From assembly GCA_016787645.1 (NCBI GenBank), contig JAEUUF010000013.1:248001-312000 (forward strand): a stretch of 64,000 nucleotides of DNA. The letters run 5' to 3'. Positions 16,730 through 25,004 of the stretch are shown piece after piece (the first letter of the stretch is position 1; every line of letters begins with the position of its first letter). The notes beneath the pieces are model-generated. The model was not told the origin of the DNA and did no database searches. It worked only from the letters and a program-made list of their open reading frames with translations. This stretch comes from Cyclobacteriaceae bacterium (GTDB taxonomy: Bacteria; Bacteroidota; Bacteroidia; Cytophagales; Cyclobacteriaceae). A program made the translations under genes and the position numbers.

Positions 16730-18823
16730 CTAGTAACGAAGGAGCCCTTCCAACTCAACCGCAACCTTCTCCGCACTCGGCAACATCATCTTTTCCAGGT
16801 CAACATTCAGCGGAACCGCGGGGAGATTGGCCGCACCCAGCGTCCATACCGGTGCATCCAAATGGGTGAAACACTCCTTGGAAATCCGGCCGGCTAATGA
16901 TTCAGCAAAAGAATTCAACAAGGGCTCTTCGGTCAACACAAATGCCCGGCTGTGCTTTTGAACGACTTGAACAATCGCCTCCCAGTCAATCGGGTTCAGT
17001 GTGCGAAGGTCCATGATCTCGACCCGCCCAGGGAAATTCTTCGAAGCCTCCTTCGCCCAGTAGACACCCATACCATAGGTGATGATCGCGGCTGTACTTT
17101 CAGCCTGATCAGGTTCTGCAGTCTGAATGATATTCGCCTTGCCCAGCGGAATGACATAGTCCTCGGACGGTTCGATAGTTTTTGCCTCGAGGGTGCCCGG
17201 CACCTTACTCCAATAGAGGCCTTTGTGTTCGAGCATTACCACCGGGTTAGGGTCGAGAAAGGAAGCTTTAAGAAGTCCCTTCATATCCGCTGCGTTGGAT
17301 GGATAGACCACTTTGATGCCCCGGATCGTGAGCAACGTTGATTCAATGCTTCCGGAATGATACGGCCCACCTCCGCCATAAGCACCGATCGGTACGCGGA
17401 TCAGCGACTGCACGGGGAATTTTCCTTTCGTCAGGTAACAGCTTTTCGACAACTCCTCCACGAGCTGATTCAATCCCGGCCAGATGTAATCCGCGAACTG
17501 AATCTCGACAATCGGCTTGCACCCCACGGCCGACATGCCCGCCGTGGAACCGATGATGTATGCTTCCTGGATCGGGGTATTGAAGACCCGCTCGTCACCA
17601 TATTTCTGCGCCAGTGTCGCGGCTTCGCGGAATACGCCGCCAAGCCGACGGCCAACATCCTGCCCGTAGAAAAGCGACTCCGGGTATTCCTTGAGAATTT
17701 CTTCCACGGCATGCAGCGCGGCATCGACCATCACTACCTTCTCGCCTCCTTCGGGAATGCGTACTCCCTTCTCCTCCACCACCGACGTGGGTGCAAACTC
17801 GTGCGAGTCGAAATCACTCAACTCCGGGTCTGGAGATGCCAGGGCACGCTCGTAGTCAGCCTTGACTTTTTTCGCAGCCTTGGTCTCAATATCTCTCAGC
17901 ACTGCAGTTTCAATTCCCCCGTCGAGTAAATAATTGCGCAACCTGACCAGCGGATCGCGCTTTTCATGCTCATTCAAATCATCTCCCCGGTACCACTCCT
18001 TCCGTACGCCGGAAGTATGATGACCCAGCAGCGGGCAAGTGGCGTGAAGTAACAATGGCGCACGCTTCTCGCGGACAAAAGCGATGGCTTCTTTCATGGC
18101 TTGATAGCTCGCGACAAAATCAGCACCATCCACCCGGCGTCGCTCGAGGCCTTTGAATCCGCCTGCATAATCAAATGCATCGCCCGTCCGCATTTCTTTT
18201 CCCGTAGCTGAAATTCCCCATTCATTGTCCTGCACGAGGAAGAGGATGGGAAGTTTCTTCAACACGGCCATCTGAAAGGCTTCGGCCACTTCGCCTTCAG
18301 TCACTGAACCATCGCCGAGAGAGCACAGGACAATAGGCTTGGTCTTTCCTTTCAGCAACTTTTGCGATTCGAGGTAGGCGATGCCTTGCGCCATTCCCGT
18401 AGCCGGAATAGCCTGCATGCCGGTGGCGGAACTCTGGTGCGGGATGATGGGGAACCCTTCACGGCGAAGCGAGGGGTGACCATAATAACTGCGGCCACCG
18501 GAAAAAGGATCGTCGCGCTTGGCCATTAACTGGAGCATAAGCTCATAGGGCTCAAGTCCCATACCCAGGAGCATGGACTCGTCGCGGTAATACAAGGAAG
18601 CGTAATCTTGAGGGGTCAGTTGAAAACCTGCCGCCAGTTGGATGGCCTCGTGACCCCGTGAAGTGCTGTGTACATATTTGCTGCAGACTTCGCGGTTCTC
18701 ATCGTACGTCTCCGCCATCCGGCGCGCCATGCACATCCGCTCATAAGCCTTCATGAGGATGTCGCTATCCAGGGTAAGTCCTTTTCGCTTCTTCTCCGTG
18801 GTCGCCTGTGGCATAATGTTCAA
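16730..18823 (-). CDS. 2-oxoacid dehydrogenase E1, alpha and beta subunits fused
   Basis: 697 aa. The alpha half (~1-340) carries the thiamine-diphosphate motif starting LGDGSVTEGEVAEAF and ending LVQDNEWGIS. The beta half (~360-697) carries FYGQDVGRRLGGVFREA, PIQEAYIIGSTAGMSAVG and the PVWTLGAANLPAVPL C-terminus. Fused E1 proteins of this size in Bacteroidota act in branched-chain 2-oxoacid (or pyruvate) dehydrogenase complexes. No E2/E3 genes adjoin it. Starts at 18823 (MNIMPQ) or 18814 (MPQATTEKK) are both possible. Its stop codon lies directly behind the last unit of the tandem array. Confidence 0.92.
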   Translation of the reverse strand: MNIMPQATTEKKRKGLTLDSDILMKAYERMCMARRMAETYDENREVCSKYVHSTSRGHEAIQLAAGFQLTPQDYASLYYRDESMLLGMGLEPYELMLQLMAKRDDPFSGGRSYYGHPSLRREGFPIIPHQSSATGMQAIPATGMAQGIAYLESQKLLKGKTKPIVLCSLGDGSVTEGEVAEAFQMAVLKKLPILFLVQDNEWGISATGKEMRTGDAFDYAGGFKGLERRRVDGADFVASYQAMKEAIAFVREKRAPLLLHATCPLLGHHTSGVRKEWYRGDDLNEHEKRDPLVRLRNYLLDGGIETAVLRDIETKAAKKVKADYERALASPDPELSDFDSHEFAPTSVVEEKGVRIPEGGEKVVMVDAALHAVEEILKEYPESLFYGQDVGRRLGGVFREAATLAQKYGDERVFNTPIQEAYIIGSTAGMSAVGCKPIVEIQFADYIWPGLNQLVEELSKSCYLTKGKFPVQSLIRVPIGAYGGGGPYHSGSIESTLLTIRGIKVVYPSNAADMKGLLKASFLDPNPVVMLEHKGLYWSKVPGTLEAKTIEPSEDYVIPLGKANIIQTAEPDQAESTAAIITYGMGVYWAKEASKNFPGRVEIMDLRTLNPIDWEAIVQVVQKHSRAFVLTEEPLLNSFAESLAGRISKECFTHLDAPVWTLGAANLPAVPLNVDLEKMMLPSAEKVAVELEGLLRY

Positions 18824-18968
18824 TTTCCGACCGGTAAATATAGGGTAAATCCATCAGGAAGGGGGATTTCCGCTCATCCCGGCGGCCTTGACGGTTCGGC
18901 GACTATTGACTAACTCGAAGACTCATTTCAATCAGAAACCTCACAACGCCAACCCAAAATCACCAACT

Positions 18969-21900
18969 ATGAAACGGATACTACTGTTGATCCTTGCCCT
19001 CATTGCCTTTGGCCCGTGGGCAACTGCACAGAAGAAAGATGACAAGGCAGCTCCTGCCAAAGAAGTGAAGAAAGACGAGTTGCCGCTATCGGGGATTAAG
19101 TTCAGGAATATCGGCCCCGCCGTAACCTCGGGTCGCATTGCCGACTTTGCCGTTAATCCCAACAATATCAACGAGTATTATGTCGCTACCGCATCCGGGG
19201 GCGTGTGGAAGACGGTCAACGCAGGTACTACCTATGAGCCCATCTTTGATAGCCAGGGCTCCTACTCCATTGGTTGTGTGGCCATCGATCCCAATAACAC
19301 CAACGTGGTGTGGGTCGGTTCTGGTGAAAACAACAACCAACGCAGCGTGGCTTATGGCGACGGCGTCTACAAATCAGAAGATGGCGGCGCTACCTGGAAG
19401 AACATGGGTTTGAAAACTTCTGAGCACATCGGAAAGATCATTGTTGATCCCCGAAACTCAAACGTGGTGTGGGTAGCTGCCGTCGGACCGCTTTGGAAAG
19501 AAGGCGGAGAACGTGGTGTCTACAAAACCACCGATGGAGGAAAGACCTGGACCCAGGTATTGAAGATTGATGATCACACCGGGGTAAACGACATTATCAT
19601 GGATCCCCGCAACAGCGATGTCGTTTACGCTTCCGCCTTCCAACGCCGGCGCCATGACTATGGGATGCTGAGCGGCGGACCTAATTCCGGGATGCACAAG
19701 ACCACCGATGGCGGCAAGACCTGGGATAAAATCAACACGGGGCTTCCTTCTGGCGACAAAGGAAGAATCGGCTTGGCCATTTCTCCCGCCGATCCCGAAG
19801 TCATCTACGCAATTATGGAAGCAGCCAAAGACGGCGGTTTCTATCGCTCGACCAACCGCGGGGCCAGCTGGCAAAAGATGAGCAGCCATGAAACTGGCAG
19901 CAACTATTACAACGAAGTCATCGCGGACCCTAAAGACGCAAATACCGTCTACACGATGGGTTATGCCATCAGCATCAGCAACGACGGCGGCAAAAATTTC
20001 CGCCCGATTGGAGAGAAATCAAAGCACGTTGACAACCACGCCCTCTGGGTCAACCCCAATGACACCCGGCACATGATCAACGGTTGTGACGGAGGTATTT
20101 ATGTTACCTATGACGGCGCGAAGACATGGGAGTTCAAATCCAACCTCCCGGTAACACAGTTTTATAAAGTTGAAGTGGATAATACCCTGCCCTTCTACTA
20201 TGTATATGGAGGAACGCAGGACAACTTCAGCCTCGGCGGCCCGTCGCGGAACCGTAGTGAGAATGGTATCCCTAACTCGGATTGGTTTGTCACCAACGGT
20301 GGCGATGGTTTCGAAAGCGCCATCGACCCGTTCAATCCTAACATTGTTTATGCAGAGTCGCAGCACGGCGGACTGGTACGTTATGACAAGGCTACCGGTG
20401 AGTCGGTGGGAATTCAGCCCCAGGCGCGGAAAGGTGAAAATGATTACCGCTGGAACTGGGATGTGCCGCTCATGACCAGCGCACATAAGAAAGGACGGAT
20501 CTACTTTGCTGCTGAAAAGGTCTTCCGGAGCGATGACTATGGAAATACCTGGCAGGTGATCAGTGAAGATTTGACCCGTGACCTGGATCGCAACAAGCTG
20601 CCTTTCATGGGCAAAGTCTGGAGTGTGGACGCCGTCGGCAAGAACAGCGGTGCTGCACTGTATGGAACCGTGAGCGCGCTATACGAATCACCCAAGAACG
20701 AAAACGTAATTATTGTCGGCACGGATGACGGTCTTATCCAGATCACCACCGACGGCGGCAAAACATGGAAAAAGACAGATGGCGTTGCGGGAGTACCTCC
20801 TATGACCTATGTCTATCATGCGCTCGCTTCACAGCACGATGAGAATGTCATGTATGTGACGTTCAACAACCATAAGCGCGGTGATTTCAAACCCTACATC
20901 TTCAAGACCACCGACAAAGGAGCAACCTGGACTTCCATTACGGCCAATCTCCCTGAGCGCGGTTCGACCTACAGCATGATGGAAGACCATGTAGATCCGA
21001 ACTTGTTGTTTGTCGCCACGGAATTTGGGGTGCATTTCTCCAACGACGGCGGCAAGTCCTGGCGCCAGCTGAAAGGCGGGTTGCCGACAATCGCAATCCG
21101 CGACATGGCCATCCAGAAGCGCGAGAATGATCTTGTGCTCGCCTCGTTTGGTCGTGGATTCTATGTCCTTGATGATTATTCTCCGCTGCGCAACCTGAAA
21201 CAGACGGAAGGCAAGGAAGCCTATATCTTCCCCATCAAGGACAGCTGGATGTATGTGGAGAGCAGTCCGCTTGGCATTCGTGGTAAAGGCTTCCTCGGTG
21301 AATCCTATTATGCAGCCGAGAATCCCAAAGTGGGCGCTGTGATTACGTATTTCTACAAAGAGGATCTTAAGACCCGCAAGGAGAAGCGCCAGGAAGAACA
21401 GAACAAGCTGGACAAAGACGGCAAGGATGTCTTCTATCCTACTTACGAAGCCCTGAAAGAAGAAGAGAAAGAAGAAGCACCATACCTGTTGTTCACGATC
21501 AAGAATGAGCGGGGAGATATTATTCGCAAGTTGAAGTCACCCGCCAAGAAGGGTGTGAACCGGATGGTTTGGGATTTCCGTTACCCCAGCACCAACCCGA
21601 TCAACATCAATGCCCAGGCCAACGACAACGTATTCCAGCCCAACGATGTGGGACAACTGGCGGCTCCCGGCAATTATACCGTGACTCTTTCAAAATATGT
21701 CGATGGCGTAATCACCGACCTGGCTGGTCCGGAGAAGTTTGTGGTGAATGTGCTCCCTGGCAGTACGCTTCCGGCGGCAAGCCGTCCCGCATTGGTGGAA
21801 TGGCAGCGCAAAGCGGCTGAGCTGCAACGCGAGATCACGAGTGCATCGCGGGCGGTGGGTGATGCCAACAACCGCATCCGTCATATGAAGGAGGCAATCA

Positions 21901-22253
21901 TGAGCGTGGCCCGCCCCAACCAGGAGTTTGTGAAAGATGTGTTGAGTCTGGAAGAAAAGATGCGCGGTATCCAACTGAAGATGAATGGCGACAACGTGGC
22001 CGGGCGGTTGGACATCGACACCCCTCCCTCGATCCAGTCGCGGCTCTTTAGCGCGATCTACAGCGGCTATGGCTCCACCAGTGATCCGACCACAACGATG
22101 AAAGATCAACTGCAGATTGCCGGTGAAGAATTTGAAAGTGTGCTGAACGACCTGAAGACGGTGGTGAACACGGACATCAAGGCGCTGGAGCAGAAGCTCG
22201 AGGCGGCTGGGGCGCCGTATACACCGGGGAGGGTTCCGGAGATAAAGAAGTAA
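18969..22253 (+). CDS. Secreted BNR/sortilin (VPS10)-like beta-propeller protein
   Basis: 1094 aa with a signal peptide (MKRILLLILALIAFGPWATAQ). Residues ~40-760 contain about ten Asp-box/BNR motifs of the S/T-x-D-x-G-x-T-W type (KTTDGGKTW, SNDGGKSW, RSDDYGNTW), expected to form one or two large propellers. The C-terminal ~250 residues are an extended beta and coiled region with PSSIQSRLFSAIYSGYGSTS-like sequence. Family members are annotated as glycosyl hydrolases, but Asp boxes are structural and I see no catalytic evidence. The start at 18969 follows from the signal peptide; an in-frame upstream ATG at 18888 would bury it. Confidence 0.88.
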   Translation: MKRILLLILALIAFGPWATAQKKDDKAAPAKEVKKDELPLSGIKFRNIGPAVTSGRIADFAVNPNNINEYYVATASGGVWKTVNAGTTYEPIFDSQGSYSIGCVAIDPNNTNVVWVGSGENNNQRSVAYGDGVYKSEDGGATWKNMGLKTSEHIGKIIVDPRNSNVVWVAAVGPLWKEGGERGVYKTTDGGKTWTQVLKIDDHTGVNDIIMDPRNSDVVYASAFQRRRHDYGMLSGGPNSGMHKTTDGGKTWDKINTGLPSGDKGRIGLAISPADPEVIYAIMEAAKDGGFYRSTNRGASWQKMSSHETGSNYYNEVIADPKDANTVYTMGYAISISNDGGKNFRPIGEKSKHVDNHALWVNPNDTRHMINGCDGGIYVTYDGAKTWEFKSNLPVTQFYKVEVDNTLPFYYVYGGTQDNFSLGGPSRNRSENGIPNSDWFVTNGGDGFESAIDPFNPNIVYAESQHGGLVRYDKATGESVGIQPQARKGENDYRWNWDVPLMTSAHKKGRIYFAAEKVFRSDDYGNTWQVISEDLTRDLDRNKLPFMGKVWSVDAVGKNSGAALYGTVSALYESPKNENVIIVGTDDGLIQITTDGGKTWKKTDGVAGVPPMTYVYHALASQHDENVMYVTFNNHKRGDFKPYIFKTTDKGATWTSITANLPERGSTYSMMEDHVDPNLLFVATEFGVHFSNDGGKSWRQLKGGLPTIAIRDMAIQKRENDLVLASFGRGFYVLDDYSPLRNLKQTEGKEAYIFPIKDSWMYVESSPLGIRGKGFLGESYYAAENPKVGAVITYFYKEDLKTRKEKRQEEQNKLDKDGKDVFYPTYEALKEEEKEEAPYLLFTIKNERGDIIRKLKSPAKKGVNRMVWDFRYPSTNPININAQANDNVFQPNDVGQLAAPGNYTVTLSKYVDGVITDLAGPEKFVVNVLPGSTLPAASRPALVEWQRKAAELQREITSASRAVGDANNRIRHMKEAIMSVARPNQEFVKDVLSLEEKMRGIQLKMNGDNVAGRLDIDTPPSIQSRLFSAIYSGYGSTSDPTTTMKDQLQIAGEEFESVLNDLKTVVNTDIKALEQKLEAAGAPYTPGRVPEIKK

Positions 22254-22303
22254 GAAGTTAGGAGTTAGGGGTTAGGAGTTAGGAGTTGGAAGTTAGAAGT
22301 TAG
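22252..22303. repeat. Degenerate heptamer repeat (AGTTAGG-type)
   Basis: Starting within the TAA stop codon of the propeller gene, about seven imperfect copies of AGTTAGG / AGTTGGA / AGTTAGA follow one another. Similar tracts follow the stops at 6360 and 10856. Confidence 0.75.
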
Positions 22304-22313
22304 TAAAATGAAG

Positions 22314-22346
22314 ATCCCCGGTCCAGGTGGCCGGGGATTTTCTTTT
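22314..22346 (+). terminator. Rho-independent terminator after propeller gene
   Basis: ATCCCCGG (22314-22321) pairs perfectly with CCGGGGAT (22331-22338), loop of 9 nt, followed by TTTTCTTTT. A strong terminator for the plus-strand propeller transcript. Confidence 0.85.
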
Positions 22347-22456
22347 GTTGCTACTGACATGGCCTTGGTTATGGTTGCTCCACTTTCTTTGAAACATTTC
22401 GATTCTTTGTGAAGAGTTCTCCATAGATTTAAGAATATCAATAAAGTATTCACATC

Positions 22457-23413
22457 ATGTCGAATTACACCCTAAGAATGATCGCTGTGTTCAGTTGTTG
22501 CTGTGTCATCCATATCAGTTCAGCTCAATCCGATGTGCCTTCATCCATTCTTGTTCCGTCCAAGACACTCCCCACCGTCGTGGAAATGCTTTTTCCGGGT
22601 GGCAAATCGAAGGCGGTGATCCTGAGCTATGATGACGGTGCGGCGAATGACCGTCGGCTGGTGCAACTGATGAATGGATTGAGTCTGAAGGGAACATTTC
22701 ACCTTAATTCAAACAAACTGGGATTCAAGGATTACATTACGCGTGAAGAAATCAAGAGGCTGTATGAGGGACATGAAGTATCGGTGCACACCGCAAATCA
22801 TCCGAATCTTACCGCGATATCGAAGATTGACGTAATCTATGAGGTGGTGGAGGACCGGAAAACATTGGAGCACCTGACGGGCAGCCCGGTCAGGGGAATG
22901 GCATATCCTTTCGGAAGTTTTAATGACAATGTCATTGAAGCGCTGCAAGGATTGGGTATTGAATATGCCCGGACTGTGGAAGATACTTACGCATTAACCA
23001 TTCCGGACAATTTTCTAAAATGGCATCCGACGATTCATCAGTTCGGCAAGGCTTATTTTCAAGGCAATTCACCGGAGATTGACAAAAAAGAACTGGCCGG
23101 CTTTTACGGGTTGGTGAACCGTTTTATCAAGGAAGAAAATGTTTCCCTGTTATATGTGTGGGGACACAGCTGGGAAATAGGCTCAGAAGAGAAGTGGGCG
23201 GATACCGAGAAGTTCTACAAAATGGTGGCCGGCAACCCGGAGATTGTTTCCTTGACACACATCGATCTCGTGGACTACATCCAAGCGTATCGAAACCTTA
23301 AGTTCTCCGTGGACCATAAAACCGTCATAAACCTGAGCGCCCGGGATGTCTTCATAAGGCAAGACAACAAGGTTTTTAAGATCGCCGCCGGCACGAAGAC
23401 TATCTTGAATTGA
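22457..23413 (+). CDS. Polysaccharide deacetylase family protein (NodB domain), secreted
   Basis: 318 aa with a probable signal peptide (MIAVFSCCCVIHISSAQ region). NodB motifs: SYDDGAANDRR (the TFDDG-like metal Asp pair), EVSVHTANHPNLT (H-x3-4-H zinc site), GMAYPFGSFND (motif 3) and WGHSWEIG (late His). It probably removes N-acetyl groups from an extracellular or peptidoglycan-type polymer. Flanked by terminator and gap on both sides, so likely monocistronic. Confidence 0.9.
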   Translation: MSNYTLRMIAVFSCCCVIHISSAQSDVPSSILVPSKTLPTVVEMLFPGGKSKAVILSYDDGAANDRRLVQLMNGLSLKGTFHLNSNKLGFKDYITREEIKRLYEGHEVSVHTANHPNLTAISKIDVIYEVVEDRKTLEHLTGSPVRGMAYPFGSFNDNVIEALQGLGIEYARTVEDTYALTIPDNFLKWHPTIHQFGKAYFQGNSPEIDKKELAGFYGLVNRFIKEENVSLLYVWGHSWEIGSEEKWADTEKFYKMVAGNPEIVSLTHIDLVDYIQAYRNLKFSVDHKTVINLSARDVFIRQDNKVFKIAAGTKTILN

Positions 23414-23601
23414 CCGGATACCATGCTTTTTTTTTGGATGGCGATCAAATACCCAGCAGTGCCATTTTGCCTCTCGTAAGCTTCGCCAGCGGGTGACCCG
23501 AAGGCATTTGTGGCCGGTGCCGATTCCAAAAATCTATTCGCTTAAGTCTTTCGCAGTTGAATGCTGCCTGCGAAATTAGCGTCTGCCACGAACCAAAAGT
23601 C

Positions 23602-24477
23602 ATGCGTGTTAAAGAATTGCTCTCCCAGGACTACCCGCTCTTTACGTTCAGGGAATCGATAGACAGGGATATCTTCTTCGGAGTTTTTCTAACCCTGTTT
23701 CTGCTGGTCTTCACACCCTTTGGTCTTGATGATTTCGCCTATGATCGGTACTACATTATTCTGGGCTATGGGTTGGTCACGTTCCTCTCCATCGTAGTGA
23801 ATGACACCGCTGGCTACACGCTGTTTCCCGGCATCTTTTCCGAGCGTCGCTGGAAAGTCTACCACCAGATCCTGTGGGGCCTCTGGCATCTGTTCTGCAT
23901 GGGAGTGGCAAACTTGACTTATGGCGTAACTGTAGGCGCCTTTCCACTGAACCTGTCCTCTTTTTTCAAAATTGAGTTATATGTCTTGCTCAGCGCGGTC
24001 ATTCCGATAGTCGTCTTTGTCCTTCTCAGGCAGAATTACCTGCTCCGGAAGAATGTTAAGGTGGCTGAAAATCTCAATCAGCAGATTCACCAGAATGCGG
24101 TTTCCGGAACCGCCGCGAAGGAGGACCTCCTTACGCTGGTCGCCGAAAACAATCGGGATCAATTGAAAGTTAATGCCGAAGCCATCCTGTTTATCGCCTC
24201 ACAGGACAACTATGCCGAGGTGGTGACTTTTGAAGGCGGAAAATTGTCCAAGCAGTTGATTCGAAGTACGCTATCCCGGATCGAGAGCAGCTTACAGGAG
24301 AGGCCCAACTTCTTCCGGTGCCACCGTGCGTTTATTGTCAATATGAACAAGGTGATTTCTGTGGCAGGCAACTCGCAGGGTTGCCAACTCGTCCTAAGTC
24401 ATCCGGTTGATCCCATTCCAGTATCCCGCGCCAATACCCGCTTACTCAAAGAGAAATTCGAAACCGCCCCCCGGTAG
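23602..24477 (+). CDS. Membrane-anchored LytTR-family transcriptional regulator
   Basis: 291 aa from ATG at 23602 (MRVKELLSQDYPLF). Four membrane segments (IFFGVFLTLFLLVFTPFGL; the YGLVTFLSIVV segment; LWGLWHLFCMGVANL; LLSAVIPIVVFVLL) are followed by a ~30-residue linker. A LytTR DNA-binding domain (~190-291) contains LFIASQDNYAEVV, NFFRCHRAFIVNMNKV and PVSRANTRLLKE. It lacks a receiver domain, so signal input must come through the membrane part. An in-frame upstream ATG at 23557 is less likely. Targets unknown. Confidence 0.9.
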   Translation: MRVKELLSQDYPLFTFRESIDRDIFFGVFLTLFLLVFTPFGLDDFAYDRYYIILGYGLVTFLSIVVNDTAGYTLFPGIFSERRWKVYHQILWGLWHLFCMGVANLTYGVTVGAFPLNLSSFFKIELYVLLSAVIPIVVFVLLRQNYLLRKNVKVAENLNQQIHQNAVSGTAAKEDLLTLVAENNRDQLKVNAEAILFIASQDNYAEVVTFEGGKLSKQLIRSTLSRIESSLQERPNFFRCHRAFIVNMNKVISVAGNSQGCQLVLSHPVDPIPVSRANTRLLKEKFETAPR

Positions 24478-24621
24478 CCCCTGCGCCATACGTCCCTGAC
24501 CGGTTGCAGCCTGTCCCAAACGTGGACATAGGTCCCAAAATCAAAGCAATTCGCCCCATTCTCCGGCGAGCAAAAGGCCTCCCTAATAGGTTTGCGTTCA
24601 CCTGCAAGAACAGGATCGCCT

Positions 24622-24993
24622 ATGGAAACCCTTGCTCTAACTTTCAACATGGTTCATCTGCTGCTCCACCAGATGGCCATTCACTATGGAAACTACTCGA
24701 GGGGTGTGACCACGGCCCGTCGACTGACCTACTCGTTGATTTGGGGGCCGGTACTTGGATTTCCACTTCTGGCCATCCGGGCTTCTTCAAGCGCACTCGA
24801 GGGCATTGCCCTCATTTTTCTGGGTTCACTCCTCTGCCTTGAACTGATTGCCTGCCGGCATGCAGGCCGGGGGCTGAACCTGCTGCTGCCTGGACGCCTC
24901 GCTGCCGATTCCCTTCCACACCCTTGTATCGCCATGGCCGCATTGACGTCGATTTGCCTTGCGATTACCAGTATTCATTTCATCCGACTCTAA
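24622..24993 (+). CDS. Hypothetical small membrane protein
   Basis: 123 aa from ATG at 24622 (METLALTFNMVHLLLHQMAI). Three hydrophobic stretches can be seen (SLIWGPVLGFPLLAI; GIALIFLGSLLCLELIA; CIAMAALTSICLAITSIHF). I do not recognise the family. It ends 11 nt before the start of the amidohydrolase-barrel gene, on the same strand, which suggests co-transcription. It could also be a chance frame in an otherwise 500-bp gap; the hydrophobic pattern and spacing favour a real gene. Confidence 0.5.
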   Translation: METLALTFNMVHLLLHQMAIHYGNYSRGVTTARRLTYSLIWGPVLGFPLLAIRASSSALEGIALIFLGSLLCLELIACRHAGRGLNLLLPGRLAADSLPHPCIAMAALTSICLAITSIHFIRL

Positions 24994-25004
24994 ATCCAAT
25001 AAAT

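Noticed and set aside
15895-16776. Family of similar ~60-116-aa minus-strand ORFs in the tandem repeat
   Set aside because: Their similarity comes from the DNA repeat itself; starts and stops differ between copies and no RBS is visible.
16613-16897. 94-aa plus-strand ORF spanning the repeat end and the E1 gene
   Set aside because: Antisense to the conserved C-terminus of the dehydrogenase and starts within the repeat.
18888-18969. N-terminal extension of the BNR/sortilin-like protein
   Set aside because: It puts 27 polar residues before a typical signal peptide; ATG 18969 fits secretion.
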